NCBI GenBank assembly: GCA_964528035.1
Contig: CAZGQY010000064.1
Location: forward strand, 1-19,930
DNA length: 19,930 nucleotides
Source: CAZGQY01 sp964528035
Lineage (GTDB): Bacteria; Pseudomonadota; Gammaproteobacteria; Methylococcales; UBA1147
Reading direction: 5' to 3'
Part shown: one piece after another, positions 1 to 8,408 of the stretch
Layout of the letters: each line of letters starts with the position of its first letter
Position numbering within the stretch: position 1 is the stretch's first letter
The notes under the pieces: model-generated
The model's input: the letters and a program-made list of their open reading frames with translations, nothing else
The model's database searches: none
What the model was told of the DNA's origin: nothing
Position numbers and translations under genes: made by a program

Positions 1-21
1 TTCTGGCACATTTGATGCCAG

Positions 22-684
22 TTGGGGGAGCGAGGCGAACCATTCCATTTACTTGGGCAAACCGGCCTTAGTAAATCGTTGCATATAGTCGTGTATGACG
101 ATGGCTCGTTCATAAATGCTGCCCGGCTTTTTTGGGTACTGGAAGTGTTTGGCCACAGGAAAGTATCTTTATTGAACCTAGGTTATGAAAAATGGCTGGA
201 ATCCGGATATCCTTTTTCGAATACAGCAACTTTTGCAAAACCAATCCAATTTGTAGCTGCGATAAAACCAGAGTACTTGACCACAACCCTTCAGATGCAA
301 CTTACTGTCGATAATCCGAATCATATACTGATAGATACACGACCTGAAAAAGAATATTTGGGGCTAAATTCAAAAACCGACACATTGGGTCACATCCCCG
401 GAGCAATTAATATCCCATACAGTTTGAATTTAAATACTGACGAACAAATGATTCGGCCGATGACTGAATTGTCTTTAATATATGGTCAACATGACAAAAA
501 AAAGACCATAACTGTCTATTGTAGTTATGGCATTCAATCATCCCTTAACTACTTTGTATTGCGTAACCTGGGGTATAAAGTATCTGCATACGATGGTGGC
601 TGGTTCGAATGGAGTAACAATTCGGACCTGCCGGTCGCTAATCCAAACTCACCCACCGAACAACACGCCGATACATTCAAATAA
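22..684 (+). CDS. Rhodanese-type sulfurtransferase, N-terminally incomplete
   Basis: The product resembles a two-domain rhodanese (thiosulfate or 3-mercaptopyruvate sulfurtransferase family) that moves a sulfane sulfur through a persulfide on cysteine. The second domain is complete: an IDTRPEKEY strand near residue 104, GHIPGAINIP near 123-132, and the active-site loop VYCSYGIQSS with Cys167. That loop differs from CRxGxxR/T of thiosulfate and CGSGVT of mercaptopyruvate enzymes, so the substrate is open. Only the back half of the first domain is present (VVYDD..., WVLEVFGH, about residues 23-62); its start lies before the window or is lost. The frame is closed upstream by a TGA at 13-15, so the first possible start is TTG at 22, which has no convincing ribosome-binding site. 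The gene is therefore either truncated, frameshifted just left of the window, or really short. The stop overlaps the next ATG as TAATG, suggesting translational coupling. Confidence 0.75.
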   Translation: MGERGEPFHLLGQTGLSKSLHIVVYDDGSFINAARLFWVLEVFGHRKVSLLNLGYEKWLESGYPFSNTATFAKPIQFVAAIKPEYLTTTLQMQLTVDNPNHILIDTRPEKEYLGLNSKTDTLGHIPGAINIPYSLNLNTDEQMIRPMTELSLIYGQHDKKKTITVYCSYGIQSSLNYFVLRNLGYKVSAYDGGWFEWSNNSDLPVANPNSPTEQHADTFK

Positions 685-3600
685 TGACACTTTCAGAAAA
701 GATTCATTATTTGCCAATTAAATTGCGACTCATAGTCAGCATGGTCTGTCTTGTTCTGGTTGTTACAGTCGGCAACACTTTAGTCACTGTTTTTTTTGAT
801 ATGCAGCACCTAAAGAAGCAATTGATTGGTGAAACTGAGATTGCCAACAGAGTATTGGCACAAGATTTTGTGAACCTGCTTCTGACAGATAAAACTGAAG
901 TTGCTGCAAATATTGTTTCCAAGCTTAAGTCATTCCCAATGATTCTACAAGCCGACCTAAGGAATGAACAGGGAACGCATATACTGCACTTCAACCGCAG
1001 CCCCATTGAGCACACTGATCCTAAAATAATTTTCCGCGAGACATCATTATTTGACAAAGAGCGACTATTCATTCCTTTCCCAATTGTTGTCCACAGCAAA
1101 CAAAGAGGGCTTGTCCAATATGTAATTTCAACCCAAAAAATTGACAACCGTCTGCGGGTGTTTTTTCAGACTATCACCCTCACGATTTTTGGTGGCATCA
1201 TTTTTGCGGTTCTTGGCGCGATGTATCTGCAGCGCTTTTTCACTAAACCCCTAACCGAACTCACAAAAAAAACTGCCCAAATAACAAGCACACAAAAATA
1301 CAACCTTAGATTTGAAGAAAACAAAGCAGATAAAAGTGAATTCGGAAATCTGCGAAAAAGCTTCAATAATATGCTGTCGCAAATTGAAAGAGCCCATCAA
1401 ATGATCTCGGGACAAAAAGAACGCCTGGAGGTAACTCTTAATTCTATAGGGGATGCCGCTATCGTAACGGATACCAAGGGTTGCATCACATCGATGAATC
1501 CTGTTGCAGTCAGACTCACCGGATGGCCCCTGGCTAAGGCAAAGGGTAAAAATTCAAATGAAGTTTTTCAGATTTTTGATACCCTTTCAGGGAGCACTCT
1601 TGATAACCCAGTCATAAAGGTATTAATTGATGACGATGTGACCAGAAACACCCACGCTACATTGTTATCTCAGCACGGGACCCAGTATCAGATCACGGAT
1701 AGCGCGGCTCCTATCAAAGACAAAAACAATAAGATATTGGGAGCTATTCTTGTTTTTCGGGATATTTCTGAACAATACAAGCAAAGACGAAGGATCGAAG
1801 AGAACGAGGAGCGCTTCCGCTTAACTCTGGATATTGTCAGTGACGGTGGATGGGACTGGAACATCAAAACCGACGAAGTTTTCTATAGCGACAAATGGAT
1901 TGAGTCTCTGGGGTATCGTCGAGATGAAGTACCCGCAAATATAAGTTTTCGGCAGAACATCTTGCACCCAGATGATAAACAGCATGTTAGCGATTCACTC
2001 CACGCACACTTCGAAAATCACACGGTCAGGTACGATGTCGAAAACCGCCTGAGAATGAAATCCGGTGAATATCGTTTCAATCGGGACCGTGGGCAGGTTA
2101 TCGAGCGGGACGAAAAAGGTAAGCCACTGAGGATGGTGGGTGCAGATACGAACATCACACAGCAAAAGAATTCATTATCTGATTTGTTATTTAAACAATT
2201 CTCAATTGACAACGTACACGACGCTATCTATTGGGTAAATTCCGAATCGAAATTTATTGACGTCAATGAAACGGCCTGTCGGAAACTCGGCTATACACGT
2301 GAAGAATTGCTTAAAATGCACGTGCCTGATCTTCATACAGACTTCCTTATGGAAAATTGGGAATCTCATTGGCACGAATGGAAAACCAAAGGCTCATCCA
2401 CATTCGAATCACATCACATTACTAAAGATGGGCTTATATTTCCGATAGAAATAACCGTTAGTTATTTTTGCTATGAGGGCAAAGAAAGCTTATGCGCATT
2501 TGTCAGCGATATCACTGAACGAAAAAAAGCTGAAATAAAACTCACTCATCAGGCCTCCCATGACAGCTTAACAGGATTAATTAACCGGCGGGAATTTGAA
2601 CGTCGCACACAACGACTACTGTCAAGCATAAAAAACGATAACACAAAACATGCTCTGTGTTTTATGGATCTCGACCAGTTCAAGGTCGTCAACGATACTT
2701 GTGGACATTCCGCCGGAGACGAACTTTTACGCCAACTCACCTCAGCGCTGCAATCCACGGTAAGACACAGAGACACGCTGGCCCGGCTTGGAGGCGATGA
2801 ATTCGGTGTTTTAATGGAACACTGCTCACTGGATCAGGCCTATCGAGTCGCCGCCGCTATACTAAAGGGGGTTCAAGACTATCAGTTTTCATGGGAGGGG
2901 CACAGTTTCAAGATCGGTGTAAGTCTGGGATTAGTAGAAATCACGGAGGACACGACAAATTTATCTGAAATACTAATGCATGCAGATGCAGCCTGTTATG
3001 CCGCTAAAGATTCGGGGCGTAATCGAATTCATGTCTACCGCCCGGACGATACCAATCTAGTTCAGAGGCAAGGTGAAATGCAGTGGGTAGCCCGCATCCA
3101 TCAGGCATTAAATGAAAACAAATTCTGTTTGTACGCGCAAACGATTCTTTCTCTTCGAGATGATGTGCCAGGCAATCACTATGAACTGTTAATTCGGATG
3201 ACCAATGATGACGGAAATATTATTCCTCCCGGCGCATTTCTTCCTGCAGCCGAGCGCTACAATGTGATCAGTAAAATTGACCGCTGGGTCATTGAGACCG
3301 CGTTTAGCCAATTGGAAAACAACCCCAATTTCATGCAAAAAATGAACTTTTTCTCCATTAATCTTTCGGGGCAATCCTTAGCTGAACAGGATTTTCTCGA
3401 TTTCGTGTTGACGACAATGGACAAATCCACCATTGACGCAGAAAAAATTTGCTTCGAAATAACCGAGACAGCGGCCATTGCTAATTTGGGCATAGCGGTC
3501 AAATTTATCTCCACTCTAAAGACTAGAGGATGCCTGTTTGCATTGGATGATTTCGGCAGCGGTCTCTCTTCTTTTGGTTATTTGAAAAATCTGCAGGTAG

Positions 3601-3830
3601 ATTATCTGAAAATTGATGGCATGTTTGTCAAAGATATTGTCGATGACCCCATTGACTATGCCATGGTGAAATCAATTAATGAAATAGGACAGGTCATGGG
3701 ACTGCAAACCATTGCCGAGTTTGTCGAAAACGACAAAATCACAGGCCTGTTGAGTGAGATAGGCGTTAACTATGTACAGGGATACGGTGTCGGCAAACCA
3801 AAGGCATTACTTGAAATATTAAACGGATAG
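684..3830 (+). CDS. Membrane sensor with CHASE8-like, HAMP, three PAS, GGDEF and EAL domains
   Basis: A 1048-residue cyclic-di-GMP enzyme of the inner membrane. Visible in order: TM1 (about 15-38), an extracytoplasmic domain resembling CHASE8 (about 40-155), TM2 (about 161-183), HAMP (about 184-240), three PAS domains (about 246-370, 378-495, 503-622), GGDEF (about 625-795) and EAL (about 810-1045). The diguanylate cyclase signature GGDEF is intact at 703-707 and is preceded at the proper five-residue spacing by an inhibitory I-site RHRD (694-697). In the phosphodiesterase domain the EAL motif reads ELL (834-836), keeping the metal-binding Glu. The other expected motifs are present: NLS, FEITE, DDFG with Asp955-Asp956, LKID, and a final QGYGVGKP. 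Both activities are thus possible, and which dominates cannot be read from sequence. The A of its ATG is the last base of the rhodanese stop, so the two are likely co-expressed. It ends 17 bases before the convergent lspA. Confidence 0.93.
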   Translation: MTLSEKIHYLPIKLRLIVSMVCLVLVVTVGNTLVTVFFDMQHLKKQLIGETEIANRVLAQDFVNLLLTDKTEVAANIVSKLKSFPMILQADLRNEQGTHILHFNRSPIEHTDPKIIFRETSLFDKERLFIPFPIVVHSKQRGLVQYVISTQKIDNRLRVFFQTITLTIFGGIIFAVLGAMYLQRFFTKPLTELTKKTAQITSTQKYNLRFEENKADKSEFGNLRKSFNNMLSQIERAHQMISGQKERLEVTLNSIGDAAIVTDTKGCITSMNPVAVRLTGWPLAKAKGKNSNEVFQIFDTLSGSTLDNPVIKVLIDDDVTRNTHATLLSQHGTQYQITDSAAPIKDKNNKILGAILVFRDISEQYKQRRRIEENEERFRLTLDIVSDGGWDWNIKTDEVFYSDKWIESLGYRRDEVPANISFRQNILHPDDKQHVSDSLHAHFENHTVRYDVENRLRMKSGEYRFNRDRGQVIERDEKGKPLRMVGADTNITQQKNSLSDLLFKQFSIDNVHDAIYWVNSESKFIDVNETACRKLGYTREELLKMHVPDLHTDFLMENWESHWHEWKTKGSSTFESHHITKDGLIFPIEITVSYFCYEGKESLCAFVSDITERKKAEIKLTHQASHDSLTGLINRREFERRTQRLLSSIKNDNTKHALCFMDLDQFKVVNDTCGHSAGDELLRQLTSALQSTVRHRDTLARLGGDEFGVLMEHCSLDQAYRVAAAILKGVQDYQFSWEGHSFKIGVSLGLVEITEDTTNLSEILMHADAACYAAKDSGRNRIHVYRPDDTNLVQRQGEMQWVARIHQALNENKFCLYAQTILSLRDDVPGNHYELLIRMTNDDGNIIPPGAFLPAAERYNVISKIDRWVIETAFSQLENNPNFMQKMNFFSINLSGQSLAEQDFLDFVLTTMDKSTIDAEKICFEITETAAIANLGIAVKFISTLKTRGCLFALDDFGSGLSSFGYLKNLQVDYLKIDGMFVKDIVDDPIDYAMVKSINEIGQVMGLQTIAEFVENDKITGLLSEIGVNYVQGYGVGKPKALLEILNG

Positions 3831-3847
3831 TGGCTAATAAGAAACAA

Positions 3848-4306
3848 CTATTCTGTTTGACGAAACGACTCAATTAGCAACAAAATCACACCGACTGTGA
3901 TCGCCGAATCAGCAACATTGAACACTGGCCAATGCCAATGCTGGTAATAAACATCCAAAAAGTCAATTACATAACCATAAATAACCCTGTCCACCAGATT
4001 ACCGACTGCGCCACCCAACACTAATGCCAATCCCCAGGCCTGAAGAACCATTGATCTGGATAAGCGCCATAACCAAACAGTAATAAACAGACTCGCACCT
4101 GCAGATAAAATAACAAAAAACCAACGCTGCCAACCACCTGCGTCGCTCAAAAAACTGAAGGCCGCCCCCAGATTGTGAACGTAAGTTAATTGAAAATAGG
4201 GTATTATTTCTATAGATTCTCTTAGACCCATTGACTTCGACACCCAGATTTTCGTCACCTGATCGACAAGCAAAACAATCCCCGAAACTGCAAACCACTT
4301 CATCAT
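3848..4306 (-). CDS. lspA: Lipoprotein signal peptidase (signal peptidase II)
   Basis: An inner-membrane aspartyl protease that cleaves the signal peptide of prolipoproteins after diacylglyceryl addition to cysteine. The 152 residues form four hydrophobic segments, as in the family. Conserved blocks are visible: DQVTKIW (15-21), NLGAAFSFL (45-53), GGAVGNLVDR (98-107), and the two catalytic aspartates, Asp115 in VIDF and Asp133 in FNVADS. Start: two ATGs stand side by side at 4306 and 4303. The first has a purine-rich TAGGTG eight bases upstream and is preferred. It follows ileS by 11 bases, so the two are surely co-transcribed. In Pseudomonas and E. coli the next genes are fkpB and ispH; here the following gene is a convergent cyclic-di-GMP gene, so the cluster is interrupted or rearranged at this point. 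Confidence 0.97.
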   Translation of the reverse strand: MMKWFAVSGIVLLVDQVTKIWVSKSMGLRESIEIIPYFQLTYVHNLGAAFSFLSDAGGWQRWFFVILSAGASLFITVWLWRLSRSMVLQAWGLALVLGGAVGNLVDRVIYGYVIDFLDVYYQHWHWPVFNVADSAITVGVILLLIESFRQTE

Positions 4307-4317
4307 CCTGGTATCAC

Positions 4318-7143
4318 CTAAGCAAACCGACGGGATTCGCCTTGTCCCGCAATATTTTCAACGCAACGAGCACACAACTCAGGGTGCTCACAAGACTCAC
4401 CAACATCCCGGCGATAATGCCAGCAACGCACACATTTATCATGTTCAGAGCGGAATACTTTCAAACGCAAGCCCGATAATTCGGTGTCTATCGCGTCATC
4501 CGGACAGAACTCATCCGACACCACGCTTGCATATGACGTGATGAGTATAAATTTCAACTCATCCTTCATTCGATTAAGGCTACGAAAAAGTTTATCGCTG
4601 CAATAGAGTTCCACCTCAGCATCCAGGGCTGAACCTACAGTTCCTTTTTCCCTGAGTTGCTCAATCTCCTTACTCACAACTTCTCGAACCGAAATGATTT
4701 GCTGCCAAAACTCCCGATTAAAGTCCGAAGACTCCTGCATCTCTGTCAAACCCTGGTACCAGGTTTCAAGAAATACCGATGGCTTACGATTACCAGGAAT
4801 GAAGCCCCAGATTTCTTCGGCGGTAAAACTTAATACTGGCGCCAGCCATCGGACTAAAGCTTCCACGATATGGTACATCGCTGTCTGTGCAGAATGACGG
4901 GCAAGACTCTCCTGTTTGCAGGTATATTGACGATCTTTAATAATATCCAGGTAAAAACTACCCAACTCCAAAGAACAAAAATTGTGAACTTTTTGGTAGA
5001 CGTCAAGAAAATGATAATCTTCATAAGCCTTTATCACTTCCTGCTGAAGACAAAATGCTCTGTCAATTGCCCATTTATCCAGTTCCAGCAATTCTTCGTA
5101 AGGCACAATATGAAGCGCCGGATCAAATCCATTTAAGTTCGCAAGCAGATAACGGGCAGTATTACGCAGCCGTCGGTAACCATCCGAGGTACGCTTGAGA
5201 ATTTCGTCTGACACGCTCATTTCTCCGCGATAATCCGTGGATGCCACCCACAAGCGAAGAACGTCGGCTCCTAAATTTTTCACTACTTTTTGCGGCGCAA
5301 CCACGTTACCCCGGGACTTGGACATTTTTTTTCCATGCGCGTCCACTGTAAACCCATGAGTCAGCACTGCCTTATAGGGTGCTACATCGTTCATAGCAAC
5401 AGACGCCAGTAATGAAGACTGAAACCAACCTCGATGTTGATCCGAACCCTCAAGATACAGATCAGCAGGAAAACCCAAATCCGTCCTTCTATCCAGGACA
5501 CAGGAATGCGTGACACCAGAATCGAACCACACATCGAGCGTGTCATTTATTTTTTCATAGTTTTCCGCCTCATCACCCAGCAAAGATTTCGGGTCCAGAG
5601 AAAACCACGCCTCAATTCCCTCCTGTTCAATTAATTCAGCCACTGACTCTATTAATTTAGGCGTATCCGGATGCAAGTCTCCACTTTCTTTATGAATAAA
5701 AAATGCAATAGGAACACCCCAATTTCGTTGTCTGGACACACACCAATCCGGCCTTCCTGACACCATGCCTTCAATTCGAGCCTGCCCCCAATCAGGTATC
5801 CATTTAACCTGCTTAATTTCATCCAGTGCTTTGCGGCGAAGATCACTGCTATCCATCGAAATAAACCACTGCGGCGTCGCGCGAAATATAATCGGTGTTT
5901 TATGCCGCCAGCAATGCGGATAACTGTGTTCGATAGCCTCTTCGTGCAATAGGGCCTTTCGCTCAACCAATACACTGACCACATGGGAATTTGCATTAAA
6001 CACATGCTCGCCGGCAAATATTTCAGTGCTTTGCTTAAATGTGCCATTGTCCGAAACCGGGTTATCCACCTCCAGGTTATATTTTCTCCCAACCACATAG
6101 TCGTCTTGCCCATGACCGGGTGCCGTATGTACCGCACCCGTCCCCGCTTCAACAGTGACGTGATCTCCCAGAATAATCGGAACCTGGCGATCATAAAATG
6201 GATGTTGTAATGCAATTGATTCCAGTTCCTGTCCTTTACAGTAGGCAATTACCGCATAGTCTTCTACCCGATAACGAAGCATCACATCCTTTATCAGTGC
6301 CTCGGCGAGTAAAACGCGTTCGGGGCCATTGTCTTTTTCAAATTGTACCACCGCATATTCAAGATCCGGATGCAAAGCAACCGCCTGATTCGCGGGCAAA
6401 GTCCAAGGTGTCGTAGTCCAAATGACAACTGAGATGGGGCCATTGCCATCATGACCTGGAATATGATGGCAACAATCCAGAAATTGTTTTTCGTCAATCA
6501 CAGCAAAACGGACATCAATTGCCGGCGAATGCTTATCCTCATACTCAACCTCGGCCTCAGCCAGGGCTGACCGACAGTCTGTACACCAATGAACCGGTTT
6601 GGCGCCCTTATCGATATAACCCTTAGTGGAAACTTTGGCCAAGGCACGTACAACATCCGCTTCAAAGCTATAGTCCATACTCAAATACGGATTATTCCAT
6701 TCGGCAAATATCCCCAGGCGGACAAATTCATCACACTGCAGCTTAACCTGTTTTTCCGCATATTCCCGACAGGATTTTCGAAATTTCGCTGGTTCGACCT
6801 GAACCCCGGATTTACCAATTTTCTTTTCCACCATTAACTCAATGGGTAATCCGTGACAATCCCACCCAGGAATATAAGGCGCATCAAATCCACTCATGGA
6901 CTTGCTCTTAATAATTATATCTTTGAGCACTTTATTTACTGCATGGCCAATATGAATCGCCCCATTGGCGTAAGGGGGACCATCGTGCAAAATAAATTTT
7001 GGTTTGCCCGCAAATTGCTCTCTAAGCATTCCATACAAATCCATCTCCTGCCAACGCTTTAAACGTTCCGGCTCCCTATGCGCCAAACCGGCTTTCATCG
7101 GAAATAAAGTTTTGGGTAAATTGAGTGTGTTTTTATAGTCCAT
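4318..7143 (-). CDS. ileS: Isoleucyl-tRNA synthetase
   Basis: A class Ia aminoacyl-tRNA synthetase that charges tRNA-Ile and edits misactivated valine. At 941 residues it has normal bacterial length. Motifs visible: the HIGH signature as HIGH at 64-67 within PPYANGAIHIGH, an editing-domain region about 190-390 containing the WTTTPWTLPANQA block, the KMSKS loop at 606-610, an anticodon-binding domain after about 640, and a C-terminal zinc module with Cys904, Cys907, Cys924 and Cys927 (two CxxC pairs). This zinc ending and the close E. coli-like layout mark the ordinary bacterial type rather than the mupirocin-resistant eukaryote-like type. It lies between ribF (159-base gap) and lspA (11-base gap). 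No clear Shine-Dalgarno sequence precedes ATG 7143; the leader instead contains three short hairpins (see the separate entry). Confidence 0.98.
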   Translation of the reverse strand: MDYKNTLNLPKTLFPMKAGLAHREPERLKRWQEMDLYGMLREQFAGKPKFILHDGPPYANGAIHIGHAVNKVLKDIIIKSKSMSGFDAPYIPGWDCHGLPIELMVEKKIGKSGVQVEPAKFRKSCREYAEKQVKLQCDEFVRLGIFAEWNNPYLSMDYSFEADVVRALAKVSTKGYIDKGAKPVHWCTDCRSALAEAEVEYEDKHSPAIDVRFAVIDEKQFLDCCHHIPGHDGNGPISVVIWTTTPWTLPANQAVALHPDLEYAVVQFEKDNGPERVLLAEALIKDVMLRYRVEDYAVIAYCKGQELESIALQHPFYDRQVPIILGDHVTVEAGTGAVHTAPGHGQDDYVVGRKYNLEVDNPVSDNGTFKQSTEIFAGEHVFNANSHVVSVLVERKALLHEEAIEHSYPHCWRHKTPIIFRATPQWFISMDSSDLRRKALDEIKQVKWIPDWGQARIEGMVSGRPDWCVSRQRNWGVPIAFFIHKESGDLHPDTPKLIESVAELIEQEGIEAWFSLDPKSLLGDEAENYEKINDTLDVWFDSGVTHSCVLDRRTDLGFPADLYLEGSDQHRGWFQSSLLASVAMNDVAPYKAVLTHGFTVDAHGKKMSKSRGNVVAPQKVVKNLGADVLRLWVASTDYRGEMSVSDEILKRTSDGYRRLRNTARYLLANLNGFDPALHIVPYEELLELDKWAIDRAFCLQQEVIKAYEDYHFLDVYQKVHNFCSLELGSFYLDIIKDRQYTCKQESLARHSAQTAMYHIVEALVRWLAPVLSFTAEEIWGFIPGNRKPSVFLETWYQGLTEMQESSDFNREFWQQIISVREVVSKEIEQLREKGTVGSALDAEVELYCSDKLFRSLNRMKDELKFILITSYASVVSDEFCPDDAIDTELSGLRLKVFRSEHDKCVRCWHYRRDVGESCEHPELCARCVENIAGQGESRRFA

Positions 7144-7151
7144 GTTGCATC

Positions 7152-7219
7152 AATAAAATCAACAAATAGTTTTATTAACTTACCATCGGTAAGAAATAAT
7201 CATTAGCTGCTTTCGCAGC
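7152..7219 (-). promoter_or_regulatory. Structured leader of ileS: three consecutive hairpins
   Basis: The 159-base ribF-ileS gap holds three perfect inverted repeats in a row: GCTGC around a four-base loop (7206-7219; GAAA loop on the minus strand), CTTACC/GGTAAG with a three-base loop (7179-7193), and AATAAAA/TTTTATT with an 11-base loop (7152-7176). The last ends nine bases before the ileS ATG. None is followed by a convincing U-run, so simple termination is doubtful. RNA folding or control of ileS translation is inference. No T-box consensus was seen. Confidence 0.35.
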
Positions 7220-7302
7220 AAGAGAACAATGTAGTTCCTCTGTTATTTTTCTAAATTTCGTATCAACCACAATAAATGATCGCAGTATTACAACATCTTT
7301 CA

Positions 7303-8271
7303 TCAAGCCTTGTTTCTGAATGCGGCCAGATTCATCTTTTGTTTTACGTTTAAAATTTGACGTGCCTGGCTGACATCTTTTGCAATTTGCTTCTTCAATT
7401 CATCAAGCGAATCAAAGCGTCGTTCGCTGCGTATTTTTTCATGGAAATGCACTTCTACATGCTGACCGTAGATATTTTCATCAAAATCGAACAAGTGAGT
7501 TTCCAATAATATTGTTTGTCCGCGCTGCACGGTGGGACGCGAACCTACATTCGCAACACCGAACCGCTCACCACAAGCCAGACCAGTCATTGTAACGGCA
7601 AATACACCCTCGATAGGAGAACTCTTTCGTTGCATGCGAAGATTCGCTGTCGGAAATCCGATGGTTCGTCCTTTTTGATCCCCGTAAACTATTCGGCCCA
7701 ATACAGAAAAAGCTCTACCCAATAATTCAGCCGCTTTGTTCAAATCCCCTGCTTTCAGTGTCTCACGAATCAGGGTACTACTCACTCTATCGCCCTTAAC
7801 ATATAACGAACCGGTATCCTCAACTGTAAAACCGGCTGCCACCGACATCTTTTCCAATAGCTGAAAATCACCCTTGCGCCTGAATCCAAAACGAAAATCG
7901 TCGCCAACCACCAAATATTTTAGACCCAAACCGTCAATGAGAATATTCTGCACAAAGTCATCAGGCTGCAATTTCGAAAATTCTCGGTTAAAGCGAATAC
8001 AAACTGCGTAATCGACCGGCAGACATTTAAAATGAGCCAGCTTTTCACGCAAGCGGCATAATCGTGCAGGGACATCCTCGCTAAGAAAAAACTCCTGTGG
8101 TTGCGGTTCAAATAATATAATAACCACCGGCAATCCCATCTCCCGACCCTTTTCCGAAAGCTTTTGGATAACTGCCCGATGCCCCAGGTGCACCCCATCA
8201 AAATTTCCGATAGTCGCAACACACCCACCGGAAAACTTTCTTAGATTGGCCAGACCACGAATTAACTGCAT
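7303..8271 (-). CDS. ribF: Bifunctional riboflavin kinase / FMN adenylyltransferase
   Basis: A cytoplasmic enzyme that phosphorylates riboflavin to FMN and adenylates FMN to FAD. The N-terminal FAD synthetase domain has the nucleotidyltransferase signature GNFDGVHLGH at 22-31 and a VVGDDFRFG block (about 136-144). The C-terminal riboflavin kinase domain has GRTIGFPTANL (201-211), then a GVFAVTM strand and the LLETHLFDF region. Total length, 322, is normal for the family. It sits between murJ (137-base gap) and ileS in the standard gammaproteobacterial order. A TAGAAT-like -10 is seen in the upstream gap, but without a good -35 partner, so a separate promoter is only possible. Confidence 0.97.
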   Translation of the reverse strand: MQLIRGLANLRKFSGGCVATIGNFDGVHLGHRAVIQKLSEKGREMGLPVVIILFEPQPQEFFLSEDVPARLCRLREKLAHFKCLPVDYAVCIRFNREFSKLQPDDFVQNILIDGLGLKYLVVGDDFRFGFRRKGDFQLLEKMSVAAGFTVEDTGSLYVKGDRVSSTLIRETLKAGDLNKAAELLGRAFSVLGRIVYGDQKGRTIGFPTANLRMQRKSSPIEGVFAVTMTGLACGERFGVANVGSRPTVQRGQTILLETHLFDFDENIYGQHVEVHFHEKIRSERRFDSLDELKKQIAKDVSQARQILNVKQKMNLAAFRNKA

Positions 8272-8408
8272 GAAATAACCGAACGCCTTTGTTCACAAAA
8301 GACAGACGATTCTAACCCAGTTTTTCTTATTGAACACTGTGAGTTTCCTCCCACTGTAGAAAACAAGTCGCACTGTAGCCAATAATTAGCCTTCAAGAAA
8401 TTCCAATT

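Noticed and set aside
7144..7302. T-box riboswitch upstream of ileS
   Set aside because: No T-box consensus or specifier loop was found, and such leaders are rare in gammaproteobacteria; only simple hairpins are present.
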